Assembly (NCBI RefSeq): GCF_003287875.1 | Contig: NZ_QMKK01000030.1 | Span: 62,001 to 126,000 of the forward strand | Reading direction: 5' to 3' | Source: Martinezella tropici | GTDB lineage: Bacteria > Pseudomonadota > Alphaproteobacteria > Rhizobiales > Rhizobiaceae | DNA: 64,000 nt | Part shown: positions 8,921-17,900 of the stretch, one piece after another | Numbering within the stretch: position 1 is the first letter of the stretch | How the letters are laid out: every line of letters begins with the position of its first letter | Notes under the pieces: generated by a model | The model's input: the letters and a program-made list of their open reading frames with translations, nothing else | What the model was told of the DNA's origin: nothing | The model's database searches: none | Position numbers and translations under genes: made by a program

Positions 8921-9768
8921 GCATCGACACGACAGCGACGGCCTCCCCTGGCTGGAACAGGTTTTTGGGGAAGCACCTGACGCTGACGCTCGGCGGCGGC
9001 ATCCTTCTGTTTTTCCTTCTTCTGGCAATCTTGGCGCCACTTATCGCGCCCTATGACCCGATCTTCCAGAATGCCGACATGCGCCTGCAGGCGCCGTCGT
9101 TCCTGCATCCGTTCGGCACGGATAATTTCGGACGAGACATTCTTTCGCGCGTCATCTGGGGTACGCGCATCGATCTGCAGATCGCCGTCATCGGCGTGCT
9201 CTTCCCGTTTCTGATCGGCACTACGGTCGGCACCATCGCCGGCTTCTTCGGCGGCATTGTCGACGCGCTCTTCATGCGCATCGTCGATATCATCCTCGCC
9301 TTCCCGTTCCTGGTGCTGATGCTGTCGATCATCGCCATTCTGGGGCCGGGGCTGAGCAGCTTCTATATCGCTATGGCCCTGGTCGGCTGGGTCTCCTACG
9401 CGCGCCTGATCCGCGCGCAGATGCTGGTGCTGAAGGGCAGCGATTATGCCGTTGCCGCCGTCAGCCTCGGCTTCAGCCGGCCCAGGATCATGTTCCGCCA
9501 CCTGCTGCCGAATGCCATTGCCGGCTCGATCGTCTTTTCCATGTCGGATGCCGTTCTGGTGCTGCTGAGCGGCGCGGCCGTCAGCTATCTCGGCCTCGGG
9601 GTTCAGCCGCCGCTTGCCGAATGGGGCGTCATGGTGGCGGAAGGCCAGAGCTTCATCACCACGGCCTGGTGGATCACGCTGTTTCCCGGCCTTTCCATCG
9701 TGTGCCTCGCCTTCGGCTTCAGCATGCTGGGCGATGCGCTCGGCGAATTGCTTGGAGTTCATGAATGA
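8917..9768 (+). CDS. Peptide-type ABC transporter permease (DppC-like)
   Basis: A 283-residue permease partnering the DppB-like protein. The N-terminal helix is near residues 25-50, followed by the family block HPFGTDNFGRDILSRVIWG near residue 64. The EAA-type coupling loop VSLGFSRPRIMFRHLLPNA is near residue 185. The start is the ATG at 8917, inside the upstream stop (ATGA), and the end overlaps the ATPase start in the same way. The two permeases should form a heterodimeric channel. The length is normal and no residues are obviously lost. Confidence 0.93.
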   Translation: MSIDTTATASPGWNRFLGKHLTLTLGGGILLFFLLLAILAPLIAPYDPIFQNADMRLQAPSFLHPFGTDNFGRDILSRVIWGTRIDLQIAVIGVLFPFLIGTTVGTIAGFFGGIVDALFMRIVDIILAFPFLVLMLSIIAILGPGLSSFYIAMALVGWVSYARLIRAQMLVLKGSDYAVAAVSLGFSRPRIMFRHLLPNAIAGSIVFSMSDAVLVLLSGAAVSYLGLGVQPPLAEWGVMVAEGQSFITTAWWITLFPGLSIVCLAFGFSMLGDALGELLGVHE

Positions 9769-11465
9769 GCGAGCCCGTCCTCTCCGTCCGCGACCTCGTG
9801 GTCCAGGCCCGTCTCGACAACGGCGCCCGCAGGCTGATCGACGGCGTCTCGCTCGATCTCGGCAGGGGCGAGATACTTGGCCTCGTCGGCGAGAGCGGCT
9901 CGGGCAAGAGCCTCCTGTGCCGTTCGCTGGTGCGGCTGCTGCCCTCATCGCTTCTGAAGATCGACAGCGGTTCCATCCGTCTCGAAGGACGGGAACTCAC
10001 GGAAATCAGCGATGCCGAGATGCTTGAGGTGCGTGGCGGCGAGATCGGCATGATCTTCCAGAATCCGACGAGCCATCTCGACCCCGTCATGCGCATCGGC
10101 GACCAGATCGCCGAAGGCATCCACTACCATCAAGGTCTCAAGGCGCGCGAAGCCCGTGCAGCGGCGATCGAGATCCTTGAGCAGGTCGGCTTTCCTGATC
10201 CCAAAAGACAATATGACAGCTATCCGCACGAGTTTTCCGGCGGGATGCGCCAGCGCGCCATGATCGGTGTCGCACTCTCCTGCAGCCCTAAGATCCTGAT
10301 CGCCGACGAGCCGACGACGGCCCTCGACGTCACCATCCAGGCGCAGATCCTGCGGCTCCTGATCGACATTCGCGACAAGCGCGGGCTTTCGATCATCCTC
10401 ATTACCCATGATCTCGGCATCGTCGCCCAGACCTGCGACAGGATCGCCGTCATGCGCAGCGGCCGGGTGCTCGAACAGGGTCCCAAAAGGACGATCCTCA
10501 GCCGGCCTGAAAATCCCTATACGATTGATCTGATCAACAGCCATCCTTCCCTGCCCGACGAAGCTGTAACGCAATCGGGGCCAACCAGGGCGAAAACGTC
10601 AGCCAAGCCGCTGCTTGAAATCGATGACCTGCGTGTCGACTTCAGGGTCGGCGGCGGTTTCTATAGGGGCAGCGGCGCAAAGACGATCGGCGCCGTTTCC
10701 GGCGTCAGCCTGCAGATCATGCCGGGCGAAACCATCGGCATTGTCGGCGAGTCCGGCAGCGGCAAGAGCACGCTTGCGCGTGCCGTTCTCGGCCTCACCC
10801 CGATTTCCTCCGGCCACGTCACGTTCGACGGTGTCGACCTCACCCAGCAGAAGAGTGCCGGCCTCGCAAAGCTCCGGCGCGAAACCGCCATGGTCTTCCA
10901 GGACCCGTTCAACGCGCTGAACCCGCGCCTGACGATCGGCCAGACGCTTGCCGAAGTGCTGAAAGTCCATGGCAAGGTCGCGAAGGCAGACATTCCCGCT
11001 CGCATCGGAGAGTTGCTCGATCTCGTCGGGCTGGAACGCGAATTCGCCGATCGAAAGCCGCGCAGCATGAGCGGTGGCCAATGCCAGCGCGCCGGCATTG
11101 CAAGGGCGCTTGCAGTCAATCCGAAGCTCATAATCGCCGACGAATGCGTGGCAGCGCTCGATGTCACCATCCAGGCGCAGATCATCGATCTCTTCCGTGA
11201 ACTGACGCGCCGGATGAACCTGACCTTGATCTTCATCGCTCATGACCTCGCCATCGTGCGCGATCTCTGTGAGCGGACCATCGTGATGTATCGCGGCGAG
11301 ATCGTCGAGGAAGGCCGCTCGCAGGAGATCTTCTCTCGCCCGAAGCATGCCTATACCGCAGCGCTCATTGCAGCCATTCCCGATATCGATCCGGACAAGC
11401 CCTTGCACGGCGAGCGCGATGCGACACCCGCAGGGCAGACCCAATCAGCCAAACGCATGCGATAA
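9765..11465 (+). CDS. Peptide-type ABC transporter ATPase, fused DppD-DppF form
   Basis: A 566-residue protein with two complete ABC ATPase domains, equivalent to DppD and DppF joined in one chain as in GsiA or YejF. Domain 1 has Walker A GESGSGKS near residue 43, signature FSGGMRQR and Walker B LIADEPTTALD. Domain 2 has GESGSGKST near residue 328, signature MSGGQCQR and LIIADECVAALD, where the usual proline after DE is cysteine. Both Walker B glutamates are kept, so both sites could hydrolyse ATP. Four-base overlaps upstream tie it to the permeases. It energises import of the substrate delivered by the binding protein that follows. Confidence 0.94.
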   Translation: MSEPVLSVRDLVVQARLDNGARRLIDGVSLDLGRGEILGLVGESGSGKSLLCRSLVRLLPSSLLKIDSGSIRLEGRELTEISDAEMLEVRGGEIGMIFQNPTSHLDPVMRIGDQIAEGIHYHQGLKAREARAAAIEILEQVGFPDPKRQYDSYPHEFSGGMRQRAMIGVALSCSPKILIADEPTTALDVTIQAQILRLLIDIRDKRGLSIILITHDLGIVAQTCDRIAVMRSGRVLEQGPKRTILSRPENPYTIDLINSHPSLPDEAVTQSGPTRAKTSAKPLLEIDDLRVDFRVGGGFYRGSGAKTIGAVSGVSLQIMPGETIGIVGESGSGKSTLARAVLGLTPISSGHVTFDGVDLTQQKSAGLAKLRRETAMVFQDPFNALNPRLTIGQTLAEVLKVHGKVAKADIPARIGELLDLVGLEREFADRKPRSMSGGQCQRAGIARALAVNPKLIIADECVAALDVTIQAQIIDLFRELTRRMNLTLIFIAHDLAIVRDLCERTIVMYRGEIVEEGRSQEIFSRPKHAYTAALIAAIPDIDPDKPLHGERDATPAGQTQSAKRMR

Positions 11466-11484
11466 CAACGAAGGGAACGAATTC

Positions 11485-12999
11485 ATGATCAACAAATGGA
11501 AGACAATCGGGCTTGCCGCCATCCTCGCCGGCCTGACGCTGAGTGCGAGCTATGCGGAAGCCGCCGGCGTGCTGACCATCGGCCGCCGTGAGGATTCGAC
11601 GACGTTCGATCCGATCAAGACGGCGCAGAATATCGACAACTGGGTGTTCTCCAACGTTTACGACGTGCTGGTGCGCGTCGACAAGACGGGCACGAAGCTG
11701 GAGCCGGGTCTTGCAGAAAGCTGGACGACCTCCGATGACGGCTTGACCTATGTCTTCAAGATTCGCGACGCGAAATTTTCCGACGGCTCGCCGCTGACGG
11801 CTGATGACGCAGCTTTCAGCCTGCTGCGTATCCGCGACGACAAGGCATCGCTCTGGAGCGACTCATACAAGGTGATCGATACCGCCGTCGCGACTGATCC
11901 GCACACGCTGACGATCAAGCTCAAGCATGCATCGGCGCCTTTCCTGTCGACACTGGCGTTGCCGAACGCATCAGTCATCTCGAAGGCCGGGATGGAATCG
12001 ATAGGGCCGGATGCCTATGCGGAAAAGCCGATCGGCTCGGGCGCCTTCTCCGTGGAGGAGTGGCGCCGCGGCGATCGCATCATCCTGAAGAAGAACCCGA
12101 ATTTCTGGCAGGCCGACCGCGTCAAGCTCGACGGCGTCGAATGGATCTCGGTACCGGACGACAATACCCGCATGCTGAACGTGCAGGCCGGTCAGCTGGA
12201 TGCCGCCATTTTCGTGCCGTTCTCGCGCGTCGAAGAGCTGAAAAAGGATCCGAACCTCAGCGTGCTGATCGATCCTTCCACGCGTGAGGATCATCTGCTG
12301 ATCAACCATGCCCATGGCGACCTCGGCAAGAAGGAAGTCCGCCAGGCCCTCGACATGGCAATCGACAAGAAGGCGATCGTCGATGCCGTTACCTTCCATC
12401 AGGGTACGGTCGCCAATTCCTACATTCCAAAGGGCGCCTTGTATTACTATGCGGATAATCCGCAACGCTCCTACGATCCGGAAAAGGCCAAGCAGATGCT
12501 TTCGGCAGCCGGCGTTTCCAACCTGACGCTGAATTACCTCATCCGCGCTGGTGATGAAGTGGATGAGCAGACGGCGGTCCTGGTGCAGCAGCAGCTCGCC
12601 AGGGCCGGCATTACAGCCAAGTTGCAGAAGGTGGATCCCAGCCAGGAATGGGACATGACCGTTGCTGGCGACTATGACATCTCGGTCAACTACTGGACCA
12701 ACGATATCCTCGATCCAGACCAGAAGACGACCTTCGTCCTCGGTCACGATTCCAACAACAACTATATGACCAACTATAAGAATGATGCGGTAAAGGATCT
12801 CGTTGCCAAAGCACGGCAGGAGCTGGACCCGAAGAAGCGCGAGCAGATGTATATCGACTTGCAGAAGATGGCGAAGGACGACGTCAACTGGATCGATCTC
12901 TACTACAGCCCCTATATCAACGTCGCGCGCAAGAACATCGATAACTTCCATCAGAATCCGCTCGGCCGCTTCTTCCTGGAAGACACCGTCAAGAATTGA
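11485..12999 (+). CDS. Peptide-type ABC transporter substrate-binding protein
   Basis: A 504-residue periplasmic binding protein of the SBP_bac_5 (DppA/OppA) family. A Sec signal with hydrophobic core LAAILAGLTLSASYA ends near residue 27. The start at 11485 has GAAGGGAACGA upstream. Family segments include DPIKTAQNIDNW near the N-terminus, LEPGLAESWTTSDDGLTYVF, and EVRQALDMAIDKKAI near residue 290. There is no lipobox, so it should be soluble in the periplasm. It is the last gene of the peptidase-transporter operon and is followed by a strong terminator. It probably sets the transporter's specificity, which is unknown. Confidence 0.93.
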   Translation: MINKWKTIGLAAILAGLTLSASYAEAAGVLTIGRREDSTTFDPIKTAQNIDNWVFSNVYDVLVRVDKTGTKLEPGLAESWTTSDDGLTYVFKIRDAKFSDGSPLTADDAAFSLLRIRDDKASLWSDSYKVIDTAVATDPHTLTIKLKHASAPFLSTLALPNASVISKAGMESIGPDAYAEKPIGSGAFSVEEWRRGDRIILKKNPNFWQADRVKLDGVEWISVPDDNTRMLNVQAGQLDAAIFVPFSRVEELKKDPNLSVLIDPSTREDHLLINHAHGDLGKKEVRQALDMAIDKKAIVDAVTFHQGTVANSYIPKGALYYYADNPQRSYDPEKAKQMLSAAGVSNLTLNYLIRAGDEVDEQTAVLVQQQLARAGITAKLQKVDPSQEWDMTVAGDYDISVNYWTNDILDPDQKTTFVLGHDSNNNYMTNYKNDAVKDLVAKARQELDPKKREQMYIDLQKMAKDDVNWIDLYYSPYINVARKNIDNFHQNPLGRFFLEDTVKN

Positions 13000-13020
13000 C
13001 ATCTCAACGTCGAATCTCAA

Positions 13021-13053
13021 GCTCCGCTGTCGAAAGGCAGCGGAGCACTTTTT
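13021..13053 (+). terminator. Rho-independent terminator after the peptide ABC operon
   Basis: GCTCCGCTG (13021-13029) pairs perfectly with CAGCGGAGC (13038-13046) around an 8-base loop, followed by ACTTTTT. It sits 22 bases after the binding-protein stop and closes the pip-transporter operon. Confidence 0.85.
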
Positions 13054-13493
13054 GTGCGCGATTGGTGTTGCTTCCGGGGAGCCGAATACATATTTCATCT
13101 GGTGATCGTCGACTTCTACTTCCATCTTGCGACGGCGCACGACATCCCGAAGCATCCTAGCGCACAGGTAGGAAAGCAGTACCACCTCGGGTGGTTTAAC
13201 TTGGAAAATCCAGGCGGATATTCTTGGCGTCGATCGAAACTCGCGGCGTCATGTCTGCTCCCAATAAACGGAGCGGGTACCTGGGAATCACCTTATCAAA
13301 CGAAGTAGCAAGTGAATTCGTCACGTAACGAGATGACAGCGTTCCCGGTGTTGTTCCAGTCAGATATCAATCCCGACGCGTGTGCAATTACGACATCAAG
13401 GGTGGCGCCTCGGCAGGGAACCTGCCGGGCTTCGGAGCGATACTTTGTTCTCGCGACAGTGGCGATTGACGAAGAAGAAACAGAAGGACGGGG
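13054..13493. other. Intergenic region with no gene recognised
   Basis: About 440 bases between the terminator and the next regulator. Short open frames on both strands (for example 13054-13308 plus and 13296-13505 minus) lack ribosome binding sites and resemble nothing known. The segment presumably carries the promoter of the regulator at 13494; I could not pick out convincing -35 and -10 boxes. Confidence 0.5.
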
Positions 13494-14612
13494 ATGCCTA
13501 TACAAATCGATGCTCTTAATATGGCTCTGGACAATGTATTCGAGGCAGCGATCGATCCCGGCCTTTGGTCCGGGGTGCTATCGAACCTGGCGGACGCTAC
13601 GAATTCGTACAGCATCAACATCATGCCGATGTCAAATCGCTCGAAGATGAATGGGATATCCACCAATACACTGGAAACTTTGCGTCACCGCTATTTCGAT
13701 GAGGGGTGGCATCTGACGGACTGGCACCTTAATGCGATCCCCTTCCTGCTACGGAAGGGGATCGCTCGCGATGTCGAATATACCCCTTCCGAGGTGTTCC
13801 GTCGCCACCCGTTCTTCCGCTTCTGCGCCGAGCACAAGCTTGGTCATTCCTGCATAATGGAATGGCACCTCAATCCGGACGATCGGCTGGGCATGGCATT
13901 CCACAAAAAGAATGGCGAAGACGGCTTCGATGAGGCGAGCGTTCTCCTTCTGTCTGCCGTCAGGCAGCGTTTCCTGGTTGCAGGCAAGATCATGAACAGC
14001 ATGGCCGAAAGCAAAGCCCGGGGAATTTCGGTCGGGTTGGAGCTGGCTGGCACGCCTGCAATTTTCTTCAACCGACTTGGTCGCGTCACCCATGTCAATG
14101 CCGCTGCGGAGAAGCTGCTTGGCGCTGAACTTCAGGTCTTTCGTGGGGAGCTCCGTGCCGCAGGCAGCTTCGAAACCGATGCGATCCGCACACGCATGAG
14201 GGCAGTGGCATCGTCGGATTGGCTGCGGCCAGATATCGGCAGCGAGCCGATTTCGATCGCGCGGCATGATGCTCCCCCACTTCTGCTGCGCATCCAGCGT
14301 CTCGGGGGAAGTATGCCGGACATCTTCTCCTACGCAGAAGGAGTTGTCCTACTGGAGGTGCCAGAGCGGAGCAATGCCAACCTGCAAAGGCACAAGCAGG
14401 CGCTGCAGCAGCGCTTTCGGCTTACGTCGCAGGAGGCTGATATCGCGATTCGCTTGAGCGACGGAATGTCGTTGCGTGAAATCGCCGAAAAAACGGAACG
14501 CTCATACCAGACCCTGCGCACGCAATTAAAGTCGATATTCTTCAAAACAGGAGTATCGCGTCAAATTGAGCTTGCCTTGATCGTAGCCAATTTGAAGTTT
14601 CCCCGATCGTAA
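13494..14612 (+). CDS. LuxR-type HTH regulator with PAS-like middle
   Basis: A 372-residue protein whose last 65 residues form a LuxR-type helix-turn-helix (FRLTSQEADIAIRLSDGMS, then LREIAEKTERSYQTLRTQL). The middle, around residues 183-225, looks like a degenerate PAS or sensory fold (FFNRLGRVTHVNAAAEKLLG). The N-terminal 150 residues are of unknown type and there is no phospho-receiver domain. ATG 13494 follows AGGACGGGG closely. The next gene downstream, on the same strand, is the 4.5-kb autotransporter, and a perfect 18-bp palindrome sits between them, so it is a natural candidate for that gene's regulator. The effector is unknown. Confidence 0.8.
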   Translation: MPIQIDALNMALDNVFEAAIDPGLWSGVLSNLADATNSYSINIMPMSNRSKMNGISTNTLETLRHRYFDEGWHLTDWHLNAIPFLLRKGIARDVEYTPSEVFRRHPFFRFCAEHKLGHSCIMEWHLNPDDRLGMAFHKKNGEDGFDEASVLLLSAVRQRFLVAGKIMNSMAESKARGISVGLELAGTPAIFFNRLGRVTHVNAAAEKLLGAELQVFRGELRAAGSFETDAIRTRMRAVASSDWLRPDIGSEPISIARHDAPPLLLRIQRLGGSMPDIFSYAEGVVLLEVPERSNANLQRHKQALQQRFRLTSQEADIAIRLSDGMSLREIAEKTERSYQTLRTQLKSIFFKTGVSRQIELALIVANLKFPRS

Positions 14613-14680
14613 TATCTATAAGAAGATAGAATTCTGAATCTCAACTTACAAATACAAATTTCAACCGTTAATACATCTCC

Positions 14681-14698
14681 ATACCTCAATTGAGGTAT
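14681..14698. promoter_or_regulatory. Perfect 18-bp palindrome upstream of autotransporter 1
   Basis: ATACCTCAATTGAGGTAT reads identically on both strands with no spacer. It lies in an AT-rich promoter-like stretch 69 bases after the LuxR-type regulator gene and 209 bases before the autotransporter ATG. The length is that of a lux/tra-box-like site. Use by the adjacent regulator is inferred. Confidence 0.6.
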
Positions 14699-14907
14699 TC
14701 TATACCAGAAATTGCGCTGCTACACGAAAATTGTTCAAGTGGGGCGCTAAGGTTCTCGAAACTACCGGACTTCTACTTCGTTCAGAGCCCGCCCGTTCGC
14801 GGCTGGCCTGTTCGCTAAGGTACGGCACGCGCCCTTTTGAGCTTCAAGTCAGGCGGTGGAAGGCAATGACCCTCCAGGACCGCTTGTGATGTTGCAGAGG
14901 GGTGGTG

Positions 14908-17900
14908 ATGGTTGGTTTAGTGACAAACCCAGCGCGAGCGGGCTACAGGTTTAAGATAGATCACGTAGAAAAGCGTTGCGTCAGAGCGACCAGATTGGCT
15001 TTGCTTTCCAGTATCGCGTTGACGTGTCTGGGCCTCGACACATCTCTGGCGCAGACGGTTGGCAATTACACACCAACAGGCAACAGCAACCAGGTCGGCG
15101 CGCAGAATTTCGGCGACGGCGCAACTCACATGATCGGTGGCGGCTATCAGACGATCACGGGCAGCGCCTCTGACTGGGATTATCCAGCCCTGATCGAACT
15201 GGAAAACCAGGGGCGATTGCTCGCGGTCGACGGAACGGCAGGCGGCAGTGTTGTCGGAAAAGTGGTTCTAGCCACAGGCGGGCGCGTGCTGAACACCAGC
15301 TATCGCGATCCGATTACCGGTGCGGCGCAGAATGTCTCCGTCTTCAACTCCAATAATTTCGACGCGACCGATTTCTCCGTTCGCGGCAACTCGACAAGCG
15401 CCAAGACATGGACGCTTGGTGGCGACCAGGGCTACTACCTCGACGGCCGTATCGCTACGGTTACGAACGGCTCAACATTGAACGTCGTTGTCGGTGATCC
15501 GACGGCGGAGCCGAAAGCCGTTCCCGGCAATACGCTGACGATGTTTTCCAAACAGACAAGCGTTTACAGAGCCGAAGGTGCGGCCGGCGGGACTATCAAC
15601 TACAACAGCAATACGTGGTTCGATCTCGGAACGAGTGAGGGCGACAAGCCGGGGCCAGAAGTCGATCCGACTACCGGGCAGGCGACAGGAACTTTCTCCG
15701 AAACCAAATTCGATCGCGGTGTGACCTTTCCCGCCTCGACGTGGATCAATCCCGCCACCGGTGCGACGGAAACGATTCCAGGGGGAACCGTCACCGATCT
15801 CGCGACGTTCAAGAACTACAACAACTATCTCATCGGTCGGTTGCAGGCAGGTGCGCTGAACATCAACAATTACGCGACGCAGCTCCAAAGCGCCTACCGC
15901 ACGACGACGTTCACCGCGACCTATCAGGCTGCGCCAGATCAGGTCACGGCACCCACGCTATGGGCGTCGCTGGGGCAGCGTGCCCTTGTCGCCGTTGATG
16001 GGGCGAACTCTGTCGTCAATTTCGGTGTCGACAGTAAGGTCAAGGACGGCACCTTAATCAGCTCCCATCACATCGCTTACGCCACTGGTGGTGCGACGGT
16101 GAACAATGAGGGCAAGCTGTCGGCCGGAACGAATGGCGGTTCCAACGGATTCGCCGGAGATGGCCTGATCCTGGCCGATTCCGGTTCGAAAGTCTTCAAC
16201 CACGCCACCGGCTCGATCTCTAACTACGATCCCGGAACCTATCAGCCCAACAGCACGGCGGGTTTGACCGGCGTCAACAATTCCGTCGCGATCATGCTCT
16301 ATGGCAATGGCACCAGCTTTCAGAATGATGGCATTGTCAATGTCGCCGGCGGCGGCAACAGCCAGAACAACGGGTTCCAGGCTGGCATTTATCTGAAGAA
16401 CGGTGCGCCGACTGCGACCAATAACGGGGTCATCAATGTCGCCGTGAACGGCAATCTGTCGGATACATCAGTCTATGGCGTCGGCTTGGAAGGCCGCTCG
16501 ACCTTCACGAACGACGGCGAGATCCATATTGGCCGCACTGGTCAGTACTCGTTGACGGACCCGACTACCGACGTTTCCAACAACCTCGCGCATATTTACG
16601 GCATCGGTGGCGGCGGTGGCTCCCAGATGGTCAATAATGGCCTTATCACCATCGGCAGCCTGACCGGCGGCGCGAGCGCGATGCGGATGGCCAATGGCGA
16701 TGCGGCCAGTGTCGCCGCGAACACGGGTACGATCACCATCAACGGCGCGGTGACCACTACGCCGTTGCAGAATATCGGCATGGAGCTCCGCAATGCCGGT
16801 GGCACCAACAGCAACAGCGGCACTATCAATCTGAATGGCGTCAATGCCGTCGGCATCCACCTCCTGAGTGGCTCGTTGAACACGTCCGTTGCCAGCACCG
16901 GCGTGATCAATGTTGGCGGCGGCGTCGACCCGGCAACCGGCACGCGGAATTTCGGCGTCTGGGCTGAAGGCGATAGTGGCAAGACCTCGACTGCCAACAT
17001 TGACGGACAGATCAATCTGACCGGCGTCGGCGGCATTGGCGTACATGCCCGCGGCATGAGCGAGGTCAATGTCGCCGCGACCGCCGTTCCGAACTTCATC
17101 AGCGGCTCGGACCAGATCGGCTTCTTCATCTACGGGCCGGATGCCGTCGTAAACACCGCCGCTACTGCGATGGACGTAGCAACCGCGCGCTCGACGCTCT
17201 TCCGCGTCGCCGATGGCGCCGACTACGACGCGTCGGGCACCACCATCACGGTCAGCGGCACTGATGCCGTCGGTATTGTTGGCACTGGCGCAACCACCGA
17301 TGTTCATACCCAGGATGGTACGTTCAACCTGACCGGAGACGGTGCAACTGCGGTCGTCATCGAAGGCGGTGCGACAGCCACGATCCTGCCGGTCACCAAT
17401 ATCAACCTCAATGGCCCCAACACAGTTGCCGGGATCGTCGACGGCCAGAAACACGATCTCTTCGGAGCCCTCGTCGGCGCACCCGACCCGACGACACTGA
17501 TCACCAACGCGGCGGATATCGGCTCGAACCAGGCCGGTGTGACCGCTTTCATAGCGCGCAATTCCGGGACGCTCGATACAGCTGGTGACATAACGCTTGC
17601 CGGAGCCAACAGCACAGGTATCCTTGCACAGGACGGTGGCAATGTCCGGATCGATGGGGCGCAGATCGCTGTCAATGGCTGGGCTACCCGTGCCTCTGGC
17701 GGCGCCGACAGCTTTGACCTCGATGGAGCCACTGTTGCTGGATCGGACGGCCTGTTCGAAGCAACTTCGAATGCGGATGCAACATTCGAAGCAAACGCTT
17801 CCACGCTGACGGGCCGTGTCCTCACCCAGCCAGGGAGCACGTCGGATGTTACTCTGACGGGCTCCACTCTGTGGACAATGGACGCGGACTCGAATGTCAC

